Below are positions 22,321 through 34,300 of a stretch of DNA of 64,000 nt, one piece after another. Location: NCBI RefSeq assembly GCF_001522545.3, contig NC_031768.1, positions 99,360,214 through 99,424,213 of the forward strand. The letters are read 5' to 3'. The DNA is from Parus major (Eukaryota > Chordata > Aves > Passeriformes > Paridae). Below the pieces are notes generated by a model. The model was given only the letters and a program-made list of their open reading frames with translations. It ran no database searches and was not told where the DNA came from. The number at the start of each line of letters is the position of its first letter. Within the stretch, counting starts at the first letter, position 1. The position numbers and the translations under genes are program-made.

Positions 22321-24649
22321 GACAGATGCATTATATATTGATTCTTCTTCAGCTTTTTCCTTCTCACTGTATGTACAGAGCCACACCCATGCAGGCACAA
22401 AGAAAACTTGATTTCATAAAGTGGGAGCACATATGAAGAATTAGCACTGAATTCCTAGTTTTTGTTTAACTTCCTTCTGTTTTACCAAGAACTTTAATTC
22501 AACAAATTGTGAATCCTATTATCTCACCTTATCACTTCATGTACTGAGAGTGGTAAAAAAAAATTCATTTTTCACAGGTAGTTTGTATCCAGTTTCCAGT
22601 TTGTGTATCTGGTTTCTAAAAGCTTTAGTAGACGTTACACATCTAATTGATTTTTAATGCTCTTTGATTTTTTCCTCTATAAATTCCTGAGTGAAGCTTC
22701 AGTCAGAGTTTTAAGTATGAATCTTGAAGAAAACTATATGAAACTGATTTCAAAGGAATTATTTTTTTCCTCTGAAAGGATAGCTATGCTCTCACTGAAA
22801 TGGCTGCATTTCAGAAAAGTAATTGTCCTAGAATGTCAAATTTAAAGTAGAATTTTTACTACAGAGAGGCTCATAAATCAGAGCATGCTTTGTCATACAA
22901 GGGTTTATTACAATGATATTCAGTGCTTGGTTTTTTGGTAGTTAGTACAATTTGAGTTGAACACCACTGTCAAACTGCCAAATTATTGAAGCTCATGAAC
23001 CTTCTCACTGACCTCAGTATTTGCAGAAATGGAACTTAATTCTGCAAGTATGATCCCGAGACATCTAAAGTGTCAAGGATTAAACATGCAAGCTTACTAC
23101 TTTAATATTTTAATTATCAACCAAAGTGTTTTACAGGAAAGGCTGAGAAAGATAGTGTGACAAAATTAGAAGATTTTGAATGAAAATATCTGCAATTCTT
23201 AACCTTGTCTGTATAAATATGCTGAGAACATATGCAGTAATGTTGAGAACGGTGCAAATTTAGATAAAAATCAAACTGGACTTTTACATAAAAGTGGAAT
23301 TAATTGCTAATTCAAGCTGGAAGACAACAGAGCCCTTGAATCATGCTATTCCATGTTTCAGAGTTGTGGCAAGGCTGTAATGTCAGAACTCAAGAGCTGG
23401 CAAACCTCACCTGCCATTAATTTCAGATAGTTGTCTAAAGTGTGGAGTAGGCTTATCTTCAAGAGCAGAAAACCAACATATATTTGTTCCATGTGTGAAT
23501 GTCAAACCTGTTAGCAGAAGAAGCATATGTAATAGGCTGCTAAGAATTTCACCAGCACAGACAAATTGGGTGGATCAATATGTTCCTACATCGTCAGTAC
23601 AAACTGACTTTGAGTTTAGGTAATGGCTGACAAAATGATTCAAGAGGAGAATATAGAGGAAATAATTGCGCCTCCCATTAGAGAAAGCTCCCTGCTTGTT
23701 CCAACGATGCCACAGAAGGCTATAACTGCTGATAGTTTGCTGAGCTGGCAAAAAAAGCAGGGACAGCAGGAGGCTGAAATACTGGAAGTACTATTCTCCC
23801 TTTGCAGTCACAGAGCTGAAGGAGGTTTTAAAGATACCACGTGTATTAAGTCAGAATTTCAGCACAGGGAGTGTGCACATCTTCACAGATTTTTCATCTC
23901 CAAAGATCTATGAAATTTATTGAAGATAGCTGCAGCTGTCTGATAAAATCAGCACAGACATTGCATAAAGGTCAGGTATTTTTCTCAGCCGTGTCATAAT
24001 GTGCAGTTAAGGTAACAATTATATATAGCTACCATGCCAGGGGTTACAACTGAGTATGAGAGTGGAAATCCTTTGTGGATATTCCATTCTATGCCCATTA
24101 ATGTTCTTGCTGTACTATTGATGATTATGAATTCAACACAGCACACAGCCCAGCACTTTCTGCTTGGGGAAAACAGTTTCTTCATTACTTAGAACACTGT
24201 CTCATCCCTAAAGAGCTACCTGACTGAGTCTGCTCCTAGACCTGGTTATTTTTTCTACCTGATGCACACTTAAAAACATGTCCTATCAATATATGGGTGA
24301 CCCCATAATGGATCAATGGACTGATACAACACCACCAAATTCTACCAATGGTTCAAGAAACTATTGTTTCACCTGAAGCTCTCCCTGTGGCATCAGTCCC
24401 CCAGCCAGGTATTGAACCATGGTATATTCCAATTCTTTCAGGATCTGAAACCATGGCAGGATTGTATTCCTTGTCCCTCAGTCCCCTGACCCTCCCTTCC
24501 AGAGCTCAGTTTCCATGGCATGCTTGGGATTCACTCAGCAGCATCATTGGTGTTCAGGTGGATGAACAGTAGAGGTTAGCAGCCCAAGGGTAAAGTAAAA
24601 CTTGGTATTCCCTCCATAACAACCCAGATATGGAGATCTATTCAGTTTA
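22321..24649. other. Unique sequence, nothing recognised
   Basis: A 96-codon frame at 23623-23913 (+) starts with ATG but matches no family I know and has no splice or promoter context. From about 24340 the sequence becomes GC-richer and may already belong to the ERV-derived block that follows. Confidence 0.45.
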
Positions 24650-25228
24650 CAGGGCAAGGTTTTGGGGTGGGTCAACTGTGTGGGCACCCCTATTAGAGAA
24701 GGAAAGGGAGGAGGTGCTGCAGCAGCCCAGGGGGATGACAGTGGAGAGGTGGCTGTTTCCCTGGAGTGCACGAACAATCATAGCTGCACATACCCACTCT
24801 GCAGCCCTGGGAGGAGCCTGGCTGTAGCAGGTTTAATCAGAAAGACTGCAGCCTGTGGGAAGGAGCTATGCTGGATCAGGGAAAAAGGTGTGAAGAGAAA
24901 GAAGAGCGACAGAGAGGATGTGTTACAGACTAAACCCCATCCCCATTCCCTATATCCCTGCACTGCTCAGGTGGAAGGAGATAGAATGGTCAGGAGTGAG
25001 GACGAAGAAGAAAGAGAGAAAATGGGAAGGAAGATGTTTACAGTTTTGGTTTTATTTCTCATTATCCTGATTTGCTATTAAAAATTACATTAATCCCCCA
25101 GGTCAAATCTGTTTTGTTCATGACATTAATTACTGAGCAATATCCCCGTCCTTGTCTTGAACCATGAGATCTTTCATCTTATTTCACCCTGTTTTTCCAA
25201 GGCAGTGAGCCAAGGTTAACCCACCACA
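24650..25228 (+). mobile_element. Avian ERV-type LTR-like block
   Basis: Contains tgggcacccctattagagaa, gaggtgctgcagcagcccag, a pattern like ccccattccctatatccctg, ttggttttatttctcattat and a ccaaggttaaccca end, in an order I recall from an abundant bird ERV LTR family. The right edge is CA at 25227-25228. The left edge and any target duplication are unresolved. The 139-codon frame inside (24662-25081) is not a gene: it is LTR sequence. Confidence 0.6.
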
Positions 25229-26772
25229 GAGCACCTAGCAAGAGCTAAGTTTCCCACTCAAGTTAGAGCCCATCAGGTGGATATTTCCATCCTTACAGGT
25301 ACCTGACAGCCTTTTTCCACTTTTCCCATTTTGATCATCACCTCACTCTCTAGAATGGGAAAAAAAAACAAAACAAAAAACTAAACCTCTGCTATTGAAA
25401 CTTGATTTTTTTTTCCCCCTAGGTGAGATATTTACAATTTACAGAATATACATCACTTAACTCTACAAACACTGTTGATTATAATATTCAGTAATTTCAG
25501 GAATTCAGTGAATGTCAATAACACATATATAACTATGGGTGTATGCATGAAGACAAAGATATTGCTATCCCAATGTGACTGTATTAGCAAGTGACATACA
25601 GGACTTTATATAAAGTGGTACTGAAGTGTTATTCGTAATGTTTTTGGGGTTATACATTTTGCCTTCAGAAAGGCATTAGTCCATGTAAAGCCACAAATAA
25701 CATATACTGCAAAAGTCTTTCTTTTTAGGGTAAACAAATAAGAAATATAAAAACATGCTAAAATACTCTTAGAAAAAGAAATTATACATAAATACACAGG
25801 AACTGCTGATGTATGAGCTAGTAAAATTATAATGTTGCGTTTCATATGTTGCCTTTATGCTTTAATGTAGTGTTTCCTCGTATTAAAATAAATATTTTAA
25901 TTTCTTTGATCATTATTAGACAATGCATTTATCTATTTTTATGAAAATTGAATAAATATTGGATGAACAAGAAGCTCTGAAAATCAGAATTAACTGCTTT
26001 TATATCTTTTAATGTTGAAGTGGTGGAGGCCTATTCTTGTTCTGTTTAAATTAATGCAATTTTTACTTGTGACTCCTCAAAAGGCCGCAAGATAACAATA
26101 TCGTGTTTCTAAGAGAAAAAGAAAGGTTGGAAATATGACCTAATCTCCTATACTGTGTGAAAAAGTTCATAGTCATTACTTCTGGGGATGACAAACCTTA
26201 CCATTGCCAGGGTAAATTGGTCAATTTACAGCTAACTTCTATGGCATTCTGGGCTTGCTATGCTCTGTTTGTTTTAAATGCTCATCCCTTAGCTTTAAGA
26301 GCTATAATGCAGGGGAGGATCTTTTTTTTTTTACAGTCAGTAAAAGCAATCTCAATCATTCAACTCTATATACATATTTAAATACATATTACTCAAGTCT
26401 AACTTCTGCATTAATACAATTGCCTGGATCTTTTCCTATAACACAGTCATAAGCACTTTTTTTACATACATATTATAGAAGACTGGATAGACATAAACAG
26501 TCAGATATATTCCTGGAATTCTGCATTGTACTCAAGACAGAAATCATGCATTTTATTTGCTCTCCTATTATGTTATGCTCCATTAAAGGAATGGAGCAAT
26601 GTGAAACCTCTGTGCACTATGAAATCACAGACACAATCTGCTGAAACTATGTCACTAAATATGCCAAGTTTAAGCTAAGCATGTCAGCTAAGAGTGGATA
26701 TGCTAAATTACTGGGTAAAGTTTTTTTTATCCCCGGAAATATGGTGCAATATCATGGTGTATGGATCTGATT
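25229..26772. other. Unique AT-rich sequence
   Basis: No gene or repeat recognised beyond short A- and T-runs. Confidence 0.5.
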
Positions 26773-26886
26773 AAAAAAGAAAAAAGAAAAAAAAAAGAAA
26801 AAAGAAAAAAGAAAAAAGAAAAAAGAAAAAAAGAAAAAAGAAAAAAAAAAGAAAAAAGAAAAAAGAAAAAAGAAAAAAGAAAAAAG
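26773..26886. repeat. (AAAAAG)n low-complexity tract
   Basis: About 114 bp of AAAAAG/AAAAAAG units. It creates an all-Lys/Glu/Arg frame on the + strand and Phe/Ser/Leu frames on the minus strand, which are artefacts. Length is likely variable between individuals. Confidence 0.97.
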
Positions 26887-29800
26887 GTAGTGTTGCTTCT
26901 TCGTAGCATGTTGGAATTTATGTTTTTCACATGGGTGAAAAAGTGCTTTCCTCAGGGAGCTATTTGCCATGATCAGGGGAGAGAAGATTTCACAGAAAAT
27001 AATATATAGGAAGTAGAAGAGGCTCTATGAGCTTGAGGGATCAGGATACTTGGCTGAGAAAAGAAGAGACAAACTGGACAGGCTAATAGCAAAAATACTC
27101 ATTGCAGATTATGGCGAATTTATTACAACTTACAGTCATGTGTTAGTTACAATCAGACCAAAGGTGCATCAAGGATCATTTTCAAAGAACAATGAACAGT
27201 TACATGTGTCTTTTTTATTTTTCTTAATAATTTCCACTGTGTAACTTTGAATTTGGTTACTTTTAGAAAATCAAGTCCTTTTAATATTAAGTCTCATGGA
27301 ACCCCTCCCTTTTATTGTGAAGGATTTGGAGTTGGGTTGTTTTTTGGGGGGAGGAGGGGTTGGGGAGGTAACTTGATAAATCACCTTCATTCCTAATTGA
27401 AGAATTTTGCAGAAGAGACAGGCCAGACAAATCTGTCTCAAAGCTCTGGTTAACACCAGGTCCCTTCAGAGTCCTTAGGGCATGCAGGTTCAAAGGATGC
27501 TTCCAGATGGAGACAGAACAATTCTTTTTCTTGGAGCAGTGAAAATTTGCAATTTGCATCAAATTAGACAATAATTGCAATACCTGCAACAATTAATTGT
27601 AAATAATGAATACAATTATTAGCAATAATTATTAGTCAATAATTACACTCCGTAACTGAGACCATTGTGTCTCCAAAGCAGTAACAGATAATGCACTACT
27701 ACATTCTTCCTTTCTTATAAAGAAGTTTTGACTGTTTACCTAAAACTGAAACCAATTCTATTTTTGTTGTTTACAATGTAAAATAAGATGCATTAGCCCC
27801 TGTCAAGTGAGCCTGAGAGACTCAAAAGCATCTGTATCTTTCCCATTTAGCCTTCTACATGGAAATGATACCTAGACCTAAAAACCACATGTATCATTAC
27901 ACAGATACTAGAAAGAGACATATAAATCCCCTCCTGTTATTTTCTAGACTAGTGAAAAGGCTGTGAATGTAAGAGGACATTCCACAGATTCTGATTTGCA
28001 CTGAGAATGCAACCAGTTGCTTTTCAGTTTCAGTACAGCCAGCTATTAGTTTGCTTTATAATATTTGTTACTATATCTAAATTATCATTCTGTCTCCCAA
28101 CTTTAGGTGGATATTGTTCAGTGCTTTCCTTTAACTTACTGGACAGCAGATTTGCATGGATGTAAATGAAAGGATAATTTCCCTCCTGGCATGAATGACA
28201 TGGCACCACAGAAGATACATGATCAGGTGACATAGTAGTCTTAAAATACTTATTCACATCATTGGGAAGGGAAGTTACACTGCAATCAATGGAATAAAAC
28301 TTACTTTAAATTTTGTGTGAGATGAAAATTCTTTCCAAGGAATAAAGGAAATTTGTGTATTTAACACTTTAATTTCAGAAACCCAGAGTAGTGCACTAGT
28401 TATTATCAAAATAGTATATGCTTTACTGAATAAGATCTATCTTCTAAATTATCTCTCTTATCTCTAACTGTAACCAATAGTAAGCAAATATTTTACATAA
28501 AAGTTGTCATGCAGCAAGTGGATGCAAAGTAATTATCAATGGATGAAACATTAATGTTTCATCTTAATCCTGCATACTTAGATGTTTAAATTGTGAACAA
28601 TGAATTTTTGTCAACCTGGAAAGCATTTCAATGCATTTGATGTTCTAACCCAACATTCTTATTACCTGTCAGCAGGTACAAGTTCCATTACTGCTTGAGA
28701 AAAAATAATACTCTCACAAAGTTGATGCCACCTTCTTTTTCTGAAGTCAAGGGAACAAATTTCCCCCTGATCAGTATGGCAGCCTTGGAATTTAGCACCC
28801 CATAGACATTAGACATAAACTTCTCATGTTGTTTGCAAGCTCTTATAATTGGAAACTAGATAATGATCTAGGATAAAAGATCTCTCCTATTTTTGGGGCT
28901 TTTTTTCTTTCTAATATCATTCTTTATGAAATCTCCACTTAAGCTAGAATGAATTTCTATCATGGAGCTGTGTAGTGACTAACACTGACTGTGCAACTAT
29001 CCCAAAGTTATGGAGCTGGAAAAGCTGGAGTATTTGATCTATTCTAGTATTATTCAGTAAATAAAGGTCATTTCCATGCAATGGATGGTTTGTTATTATT
29101 TGCCATATGAGTATGACAAATCAAAAAGGAGTGAACAAATCAGATTTGTCTCATCAGTTTTATCCAACCATTTGTTAACTCCAAAACTAAGAGATTACAG
29201 TTTACAACATGCCAAGAATATAAGATATAAGGTGACAGACAGGATATAAAAATATTAATAAAATATTGTATATTAATAAAATAAACTCTGGCATGAGTTC
29301 CAGGTGGGCACCAATGCCTGCAGAGGAGGAAAGATATTTCTGGCCCAGTGAACATCAGTGATGAACTATTCTCAATCTTCATGATCCCATGCTATGGCAT
29401 AAGAGGAAAAATTGTGCAGACTTTACAGGCTCCTAAAATCCAGAATAACTGCTCTGGAGTGTACAGAGAGTCCCCAAATGGTGTCATGTACTCCCAGCTG
29501 ACAGCCAGTGTCAACACTGTGTGTTGAGGTGCAGCAATACAGAACTACACGGTGCACAGCTAAGCAAACAATATGCTCTTTAAAGGCAGCAAGTGAAATT
29601 GTTTCCATTACTCCTGTGGCACATTGGGCTTTATACCTGGAATTACAGGCAAAAATGGAGAAGATATTAGAAGATGGAAATAATAAAAAAAAAAGGATAA
29701 TATGGTTTATGACAATTAAACATAACCCTGAGTAAAATCTTTGTAATTTTCAGAACCATGGTGCTTATTCGAAAGATTTTTTTTAAAGGAATGATCCATT

Positions 29801-30694
29801 AAAAATGGGGATAAGAAAGAGAGAAAATGTTCTAGTAAATTTAAACACTATTTGATGGGGAAACAGTGTAACCATGGAATAAAAGGAATTTCAGTTAATA
29901 ATATTAGTGCCATCCCTTCCTTGGTAATCAGCAATATAAAGAGCTGTCTTTTTCATATACAGACCAGTAATTTAATTTAATTATGATTTCAGAAGACAGA
30001 AAATATGTTTTCTAAATAAATAATGGCTATCCGATTAACCTAAAAGTATTTCAAGCCACTTTGTAGTTTTGGAAATCAATTAAATTTCTTTATTAATTAG
30101 GTTTCAAAAATATTAAGATAATTTTACTTGTACATTTAATAACTCCAGCTATTAGAAAAGAAAAATCAACAAAAAAAGAGTTTCAGTAGTTTTAGAGCAA
30201 AAAAAAAGAAAAAAGAAGAATAGAAATCTGTGTATGTCTTTAAGGTTTTAAGTGGGTTATTTCTGAATTACTTGAAAGAACTGATCAATATTTCATAGAA
30301 TCTCACCACTGTAGATAGTTGTTTAAGGCACTTTAATCAAACTGAATTATGGGTCTTTTAGCTCACTGTGGCAGTCAACATTTCCAATAGATAAATGTTG
30401 ACAACAGTGGTTCTTAGTCTCTAATTATATTTTCCTCAAAATTGACAGTTTTTTGAATAACAACTGAAACAGTCATGACCTGGTACTACAAAAATAGTCA
30501 GACTTGTGGACATTAAATATAAGTAAAGAACTGAGTCACTGGGAAATGGACAAATAATAATAAAGATGTTCAGGTGCCAAATATCTGTTGAATGCTATTT
30601 TACCGAGGTTTTCAGTAGCTCAGAAAAGACACAGAGAAAACAGCACCATTTATATATTTTTCAGATACTGAGAAAAGAGCAATCTTATTTTCAC
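26887..30694. other. Unique AT-rich sequence
   Basis: No gene recognised. It holds a perfect 22-bp palindrome at 28542-28563. Confidence 0.5.
28542..28563. repeat. Perfect 22-bp palindrome
   Basis: The left half GATGAAACATT is followed directly by its exact reverse complement, with no spacer. It could bind a dimeric factor, or be chance in AT-rich DNA. Confidence 0.9.
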
Positions 30695-31345
30695 AAACTC
30701 ATTGAATGACTGAGGTTGGAAAAGACCTCTGAGATCAGCAGGTGCAACCTTAACCAACCACCGCAGTGTTCACCACTCAGCCAGCTCTACACATCTTGTA
30801 AATCCCTCCAGGGATGGTGACTCCAGCACTTCCCTGGATAGCCTATGACAGTGCTTGACAACTTCCCAGTGAAGAAATTTTTGCTAATATCCAATTTAAA
30901 ACTACCCTGGCACAACCCAAGGACATTTGTTAATTGGGAGAAGAGAACCTCCAGCTAGCTACAGACCCCACTCAGGTACTTGTAGACAGTACTAAGGCCT
31001 TCCCCAAGTCTCCTTTTGTCTAGGCTAAATATCCCCAAATCCCTCAGCTGCTCCTCACTAGTCCTGTGCTCCAGACTCTTTCCCAGCTCCAGTGCCCTTC
31101 TCCAGACAAGCCCCAACCCCTCAATACCTTTGTTGCAGTGAGGGGCCCAAAACCTAAACCCAGCATTTGAGGTGTGGCCTCACCGGTGCCCAGCACAGGG
31201 GAAAAATCTGTGTCCAGCTCTTCTGGCCACCCCATTCCTGATGCAAGACAAGTGGTTTTTTTGCCTTTTTGACCACAGCTGTTGTAGCCACCTCATTGTA
31301 ACTACAATACCACAGGTATTGTAACTCCCCCACCTGGTCTGTGTG
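30695..31345 (-). mobile_element. CR1 LINE, 3' part
   Basis: In + orientation: ctgaggttggaaaagacctc, then ctccagggatggtgactcca, ctcagctgctcctcactagt, ccttctccagacaagcccca, gaggtgtggcctcaccggtg and tctggccaccccattcctga. This is the reverse complement of about 650 bp of the CR1 3' region, in order. Reading frames within it are not genes. Confidence 0.95.
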
Positions 31346-34300
31346 TCAAGGCTATCTGCAATTAAGAGTGAAATGTGTTACGACAGGCAGAGTTGGTGCT
31401 AAGAACTAAATAAAAAACCCTAATCTGCTGAAAGGTTGGATTAATTTTAGTTTTGTTGAAGCAAATGCCAATTAAAAGAAGTATTTGGTTTCTTATTAAA
31501 TGCTCTTTTCTTTACTGAGAGTTCTTAAAATTTAGTGTGACTAATGAATTGTTATTGTAGGAAATGTGAGTTAGAAGTTGGTAGAACATAAAATAAGTTT
31601 TACCAGACAAAAGTTAAGTTTTCTGAAGATCAAGAGGAAGGGGGAAAAGCTGATTAAGTTTAAGATACATTTCTTGAAAGTAACCGTTACTGAAGTAAAA
31701 ATCAATTTTGGTGAAGAAACATTTGCAACTTTTAAAGCCCCTTTAGACAAGTGCAAGAGGACATTCCCTTTTCATTGTCTGAAGAAGGTCTTTGAAGAAG
31801 GTCTCTGATGTTTCAGGCAGACCCTGTATTGATCTGTAAATTGGTAAGCCACATGCCACTCCTTTGCAGTCTTTGACTCAAGGAGAACTTTAAATATTAA
31901 AGAATTGTGTCAAATTGTACACTTTTAATTTAGTTTTAGATATTATTTTTTCATTAAATAGAGTTTCTTTCCCCTCTAGTTCCATTCTTTTTCTGCCCAC
32001 AGAAGTATAGGACATGCATTTAGCCACAACTTCAAAAGCCTTGAAAAAAGATTTTTTTTAAAAGCCATAATGGTTAATGGCAATATAAGAACCAAGACCA
32101 GTCTGTGAATTAGTAAGTATGCAAGGACAATTTTTAAATTTCTGATAAGAACTCTGTGTTACCATTTGTCAGTAATAAAAAAAACAACCAAATTTGGGAA
32201 ACACTGAGTGAGCTTGGTTGCCAGGTTTAGGAAACCATAGTTTCATCCATTATGCCCAAAAATCAAATGTGTGCATCCACAAATGCTAACACTGAATAGA
32301 ATTTCCTGGCTCTACTCAGATGAAAACACTAGTGGTATAAAAAACCTTGTAAAGTATAGATTAAAAAATTTAGTTCATAATTATCCAGTTTAGCTTGTTT
32401 TCTTCTCAATCTCTGTAGTTCCTTTCTTCCGTTCATTATTTTCTTTGCTAAAACATTCACTGTATAAACTCTTCTTTAAATCTTTTTCTGACTGCATAAA
32501 AATAAAGAGAATTATGTGGAGTTCAGTTGCACTGCAGTTTCTGGCCATCTTAATCAAGATCTAGTCAAGAACTGAATCAAGATTGCTCCTATCAATCCCA
32601 TGTACATTCATGCATTAATTATGATTGTCCCTAAAGTTATTAATATAAAATGAATATCTCAGAGAAAAGTTTTACACTGAGAGACTCTTCTCATTTCAAT
32701 GGTCTTACTGTTCAGTAGTAGTAGCCTAGCAAATTCACTAGATCACATAATCATCCTTAGGATTATTAGCATTTACAAAGAGAGCATTTCCACATGCCTG
32801 GAGGAATGCTCCAGAATCCAAGATTTCTTATTTTGGAATCAGATAAGAATCAAACAGAACCCTTTGGGAACTGCTGAAATTGATGAGTGTGCTGATTGTG
32901 GCAGGAAAGGTTTTCTTTTCTTTAACAGCCAACACACATCACATGGGAACAGAACTGAGTGGCTGGCTGTGGGATTACATAAATACAGTGTATCAAAGAC
33001 CTACCGAGGGAAAAAAAAAAGCAAACCATGTTTTGGTTAATTATGTCCCATTTTGCAAAGAAGGATGTTGCTTTCTTTCTTCTGCGTAGTTTATACTGAA
33101 TTTTGCAATTAAAGTCTTTTACTTGCTGATATAAACTGAAAGTAGCTAGGAGCAGGATTTCAATGTTTAGGGGAGGGGAGAATGTCATTACTGTAATTTG
33201 AAACACCTAGAGAAACCCAGTCTCTCCTTCTCAAGGTTAGCAAAGGTATATCTAAGCCAATGCCTGACCATGACATATGAAACATTATTTTTTTGCTTTT
33301 TACTTAATTAATAATGAAAATAATAAAAATATTTATTCAAGAAACAGTCACATAATTCCAACAGAATTAATATACCCACCCCACTTAATTTAGCAGTTTA
33401 ATTTAGGAGTACACTTCTATTTCTCTGATTTCTCTCAATGATGTGTGACAAGGGTATTTTTTCCTCTCTGTTTTATTATCATTGCAAATTATTTCTCGAA
33501 TAACCTGCACAGATTTCACAAGGAACCCCAAACGTATTAGGTGATTATGTAATTAGATCTTTTATTGTAATGAGTATGCCATGAAAAAGAATGGATTAAG
33601 GTCATAGAGAATAAATTTAGCTCTGACATTTGCTATTTCAGAGTGCTCGCTTTTACAGCTCTAGTAGTCTATTAATAGCTTTGTTTGTACAAATGTGTAG
33701 ATGTGGCATGCCACTATGACATTTTTCTCTCACTTGAAAATTCCAGAAGGAGTTGATTTCAACTGCTTTTAAAAGTAATGTGGTGCTCCTTTGGAAGACT
33801 TTTTTTTTTTCTCAGTTGAAGATGTTAGATGATTCTAAGATGCTTAAAAGAATAACAGAAAATTCAGTAGCTTAGGCTTCTGCTATCTTCATATCTTATT
33901 GATATCTTATTGTTGTAAGGTACAGAAGCATTAATTTAGGACTTGTATAATTTATAAGAGAAAGGAATTCGGGGGGTCTGAGTATATAAACTCTTCTGGC
34001 TTTACATGGCTCCTGAAGTTTTGATAAGAGATTCTCAAAATACAGATAAAGCACTCTAAGTTTCCAACGATGTTGTGGTTTGTTTGGTTTGGTTTTGGTT
34101 TTAATTCTATGGTTTGCATAATGAACTAAAATATATCAAATACATTATTTTCAGTTTGGGATGCAGAAATGTATGTATTGGCCTTATACTGAAGACTTGA
34201 CATTTATTTCACTGAAAAACCCCTTTAAAATAAGAAAGTTTTTTCTTTTTTTTTTTCCAAAATAGGTGATTTTATGTCTTACTTACTTTAGATTCCAGAA

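Noticed and set aside
23623..23913. ATG-started 96-codon frame as a gene
   Set aside because: No family similarity, no promoter, splice or polyadenylation context; length is expected by chance in this much sequence.
24662..25081. Frame of 139 codons
   Set aside because: It lies in an ERV LTR-like block, and its overlapping frames on both strands show no domain.
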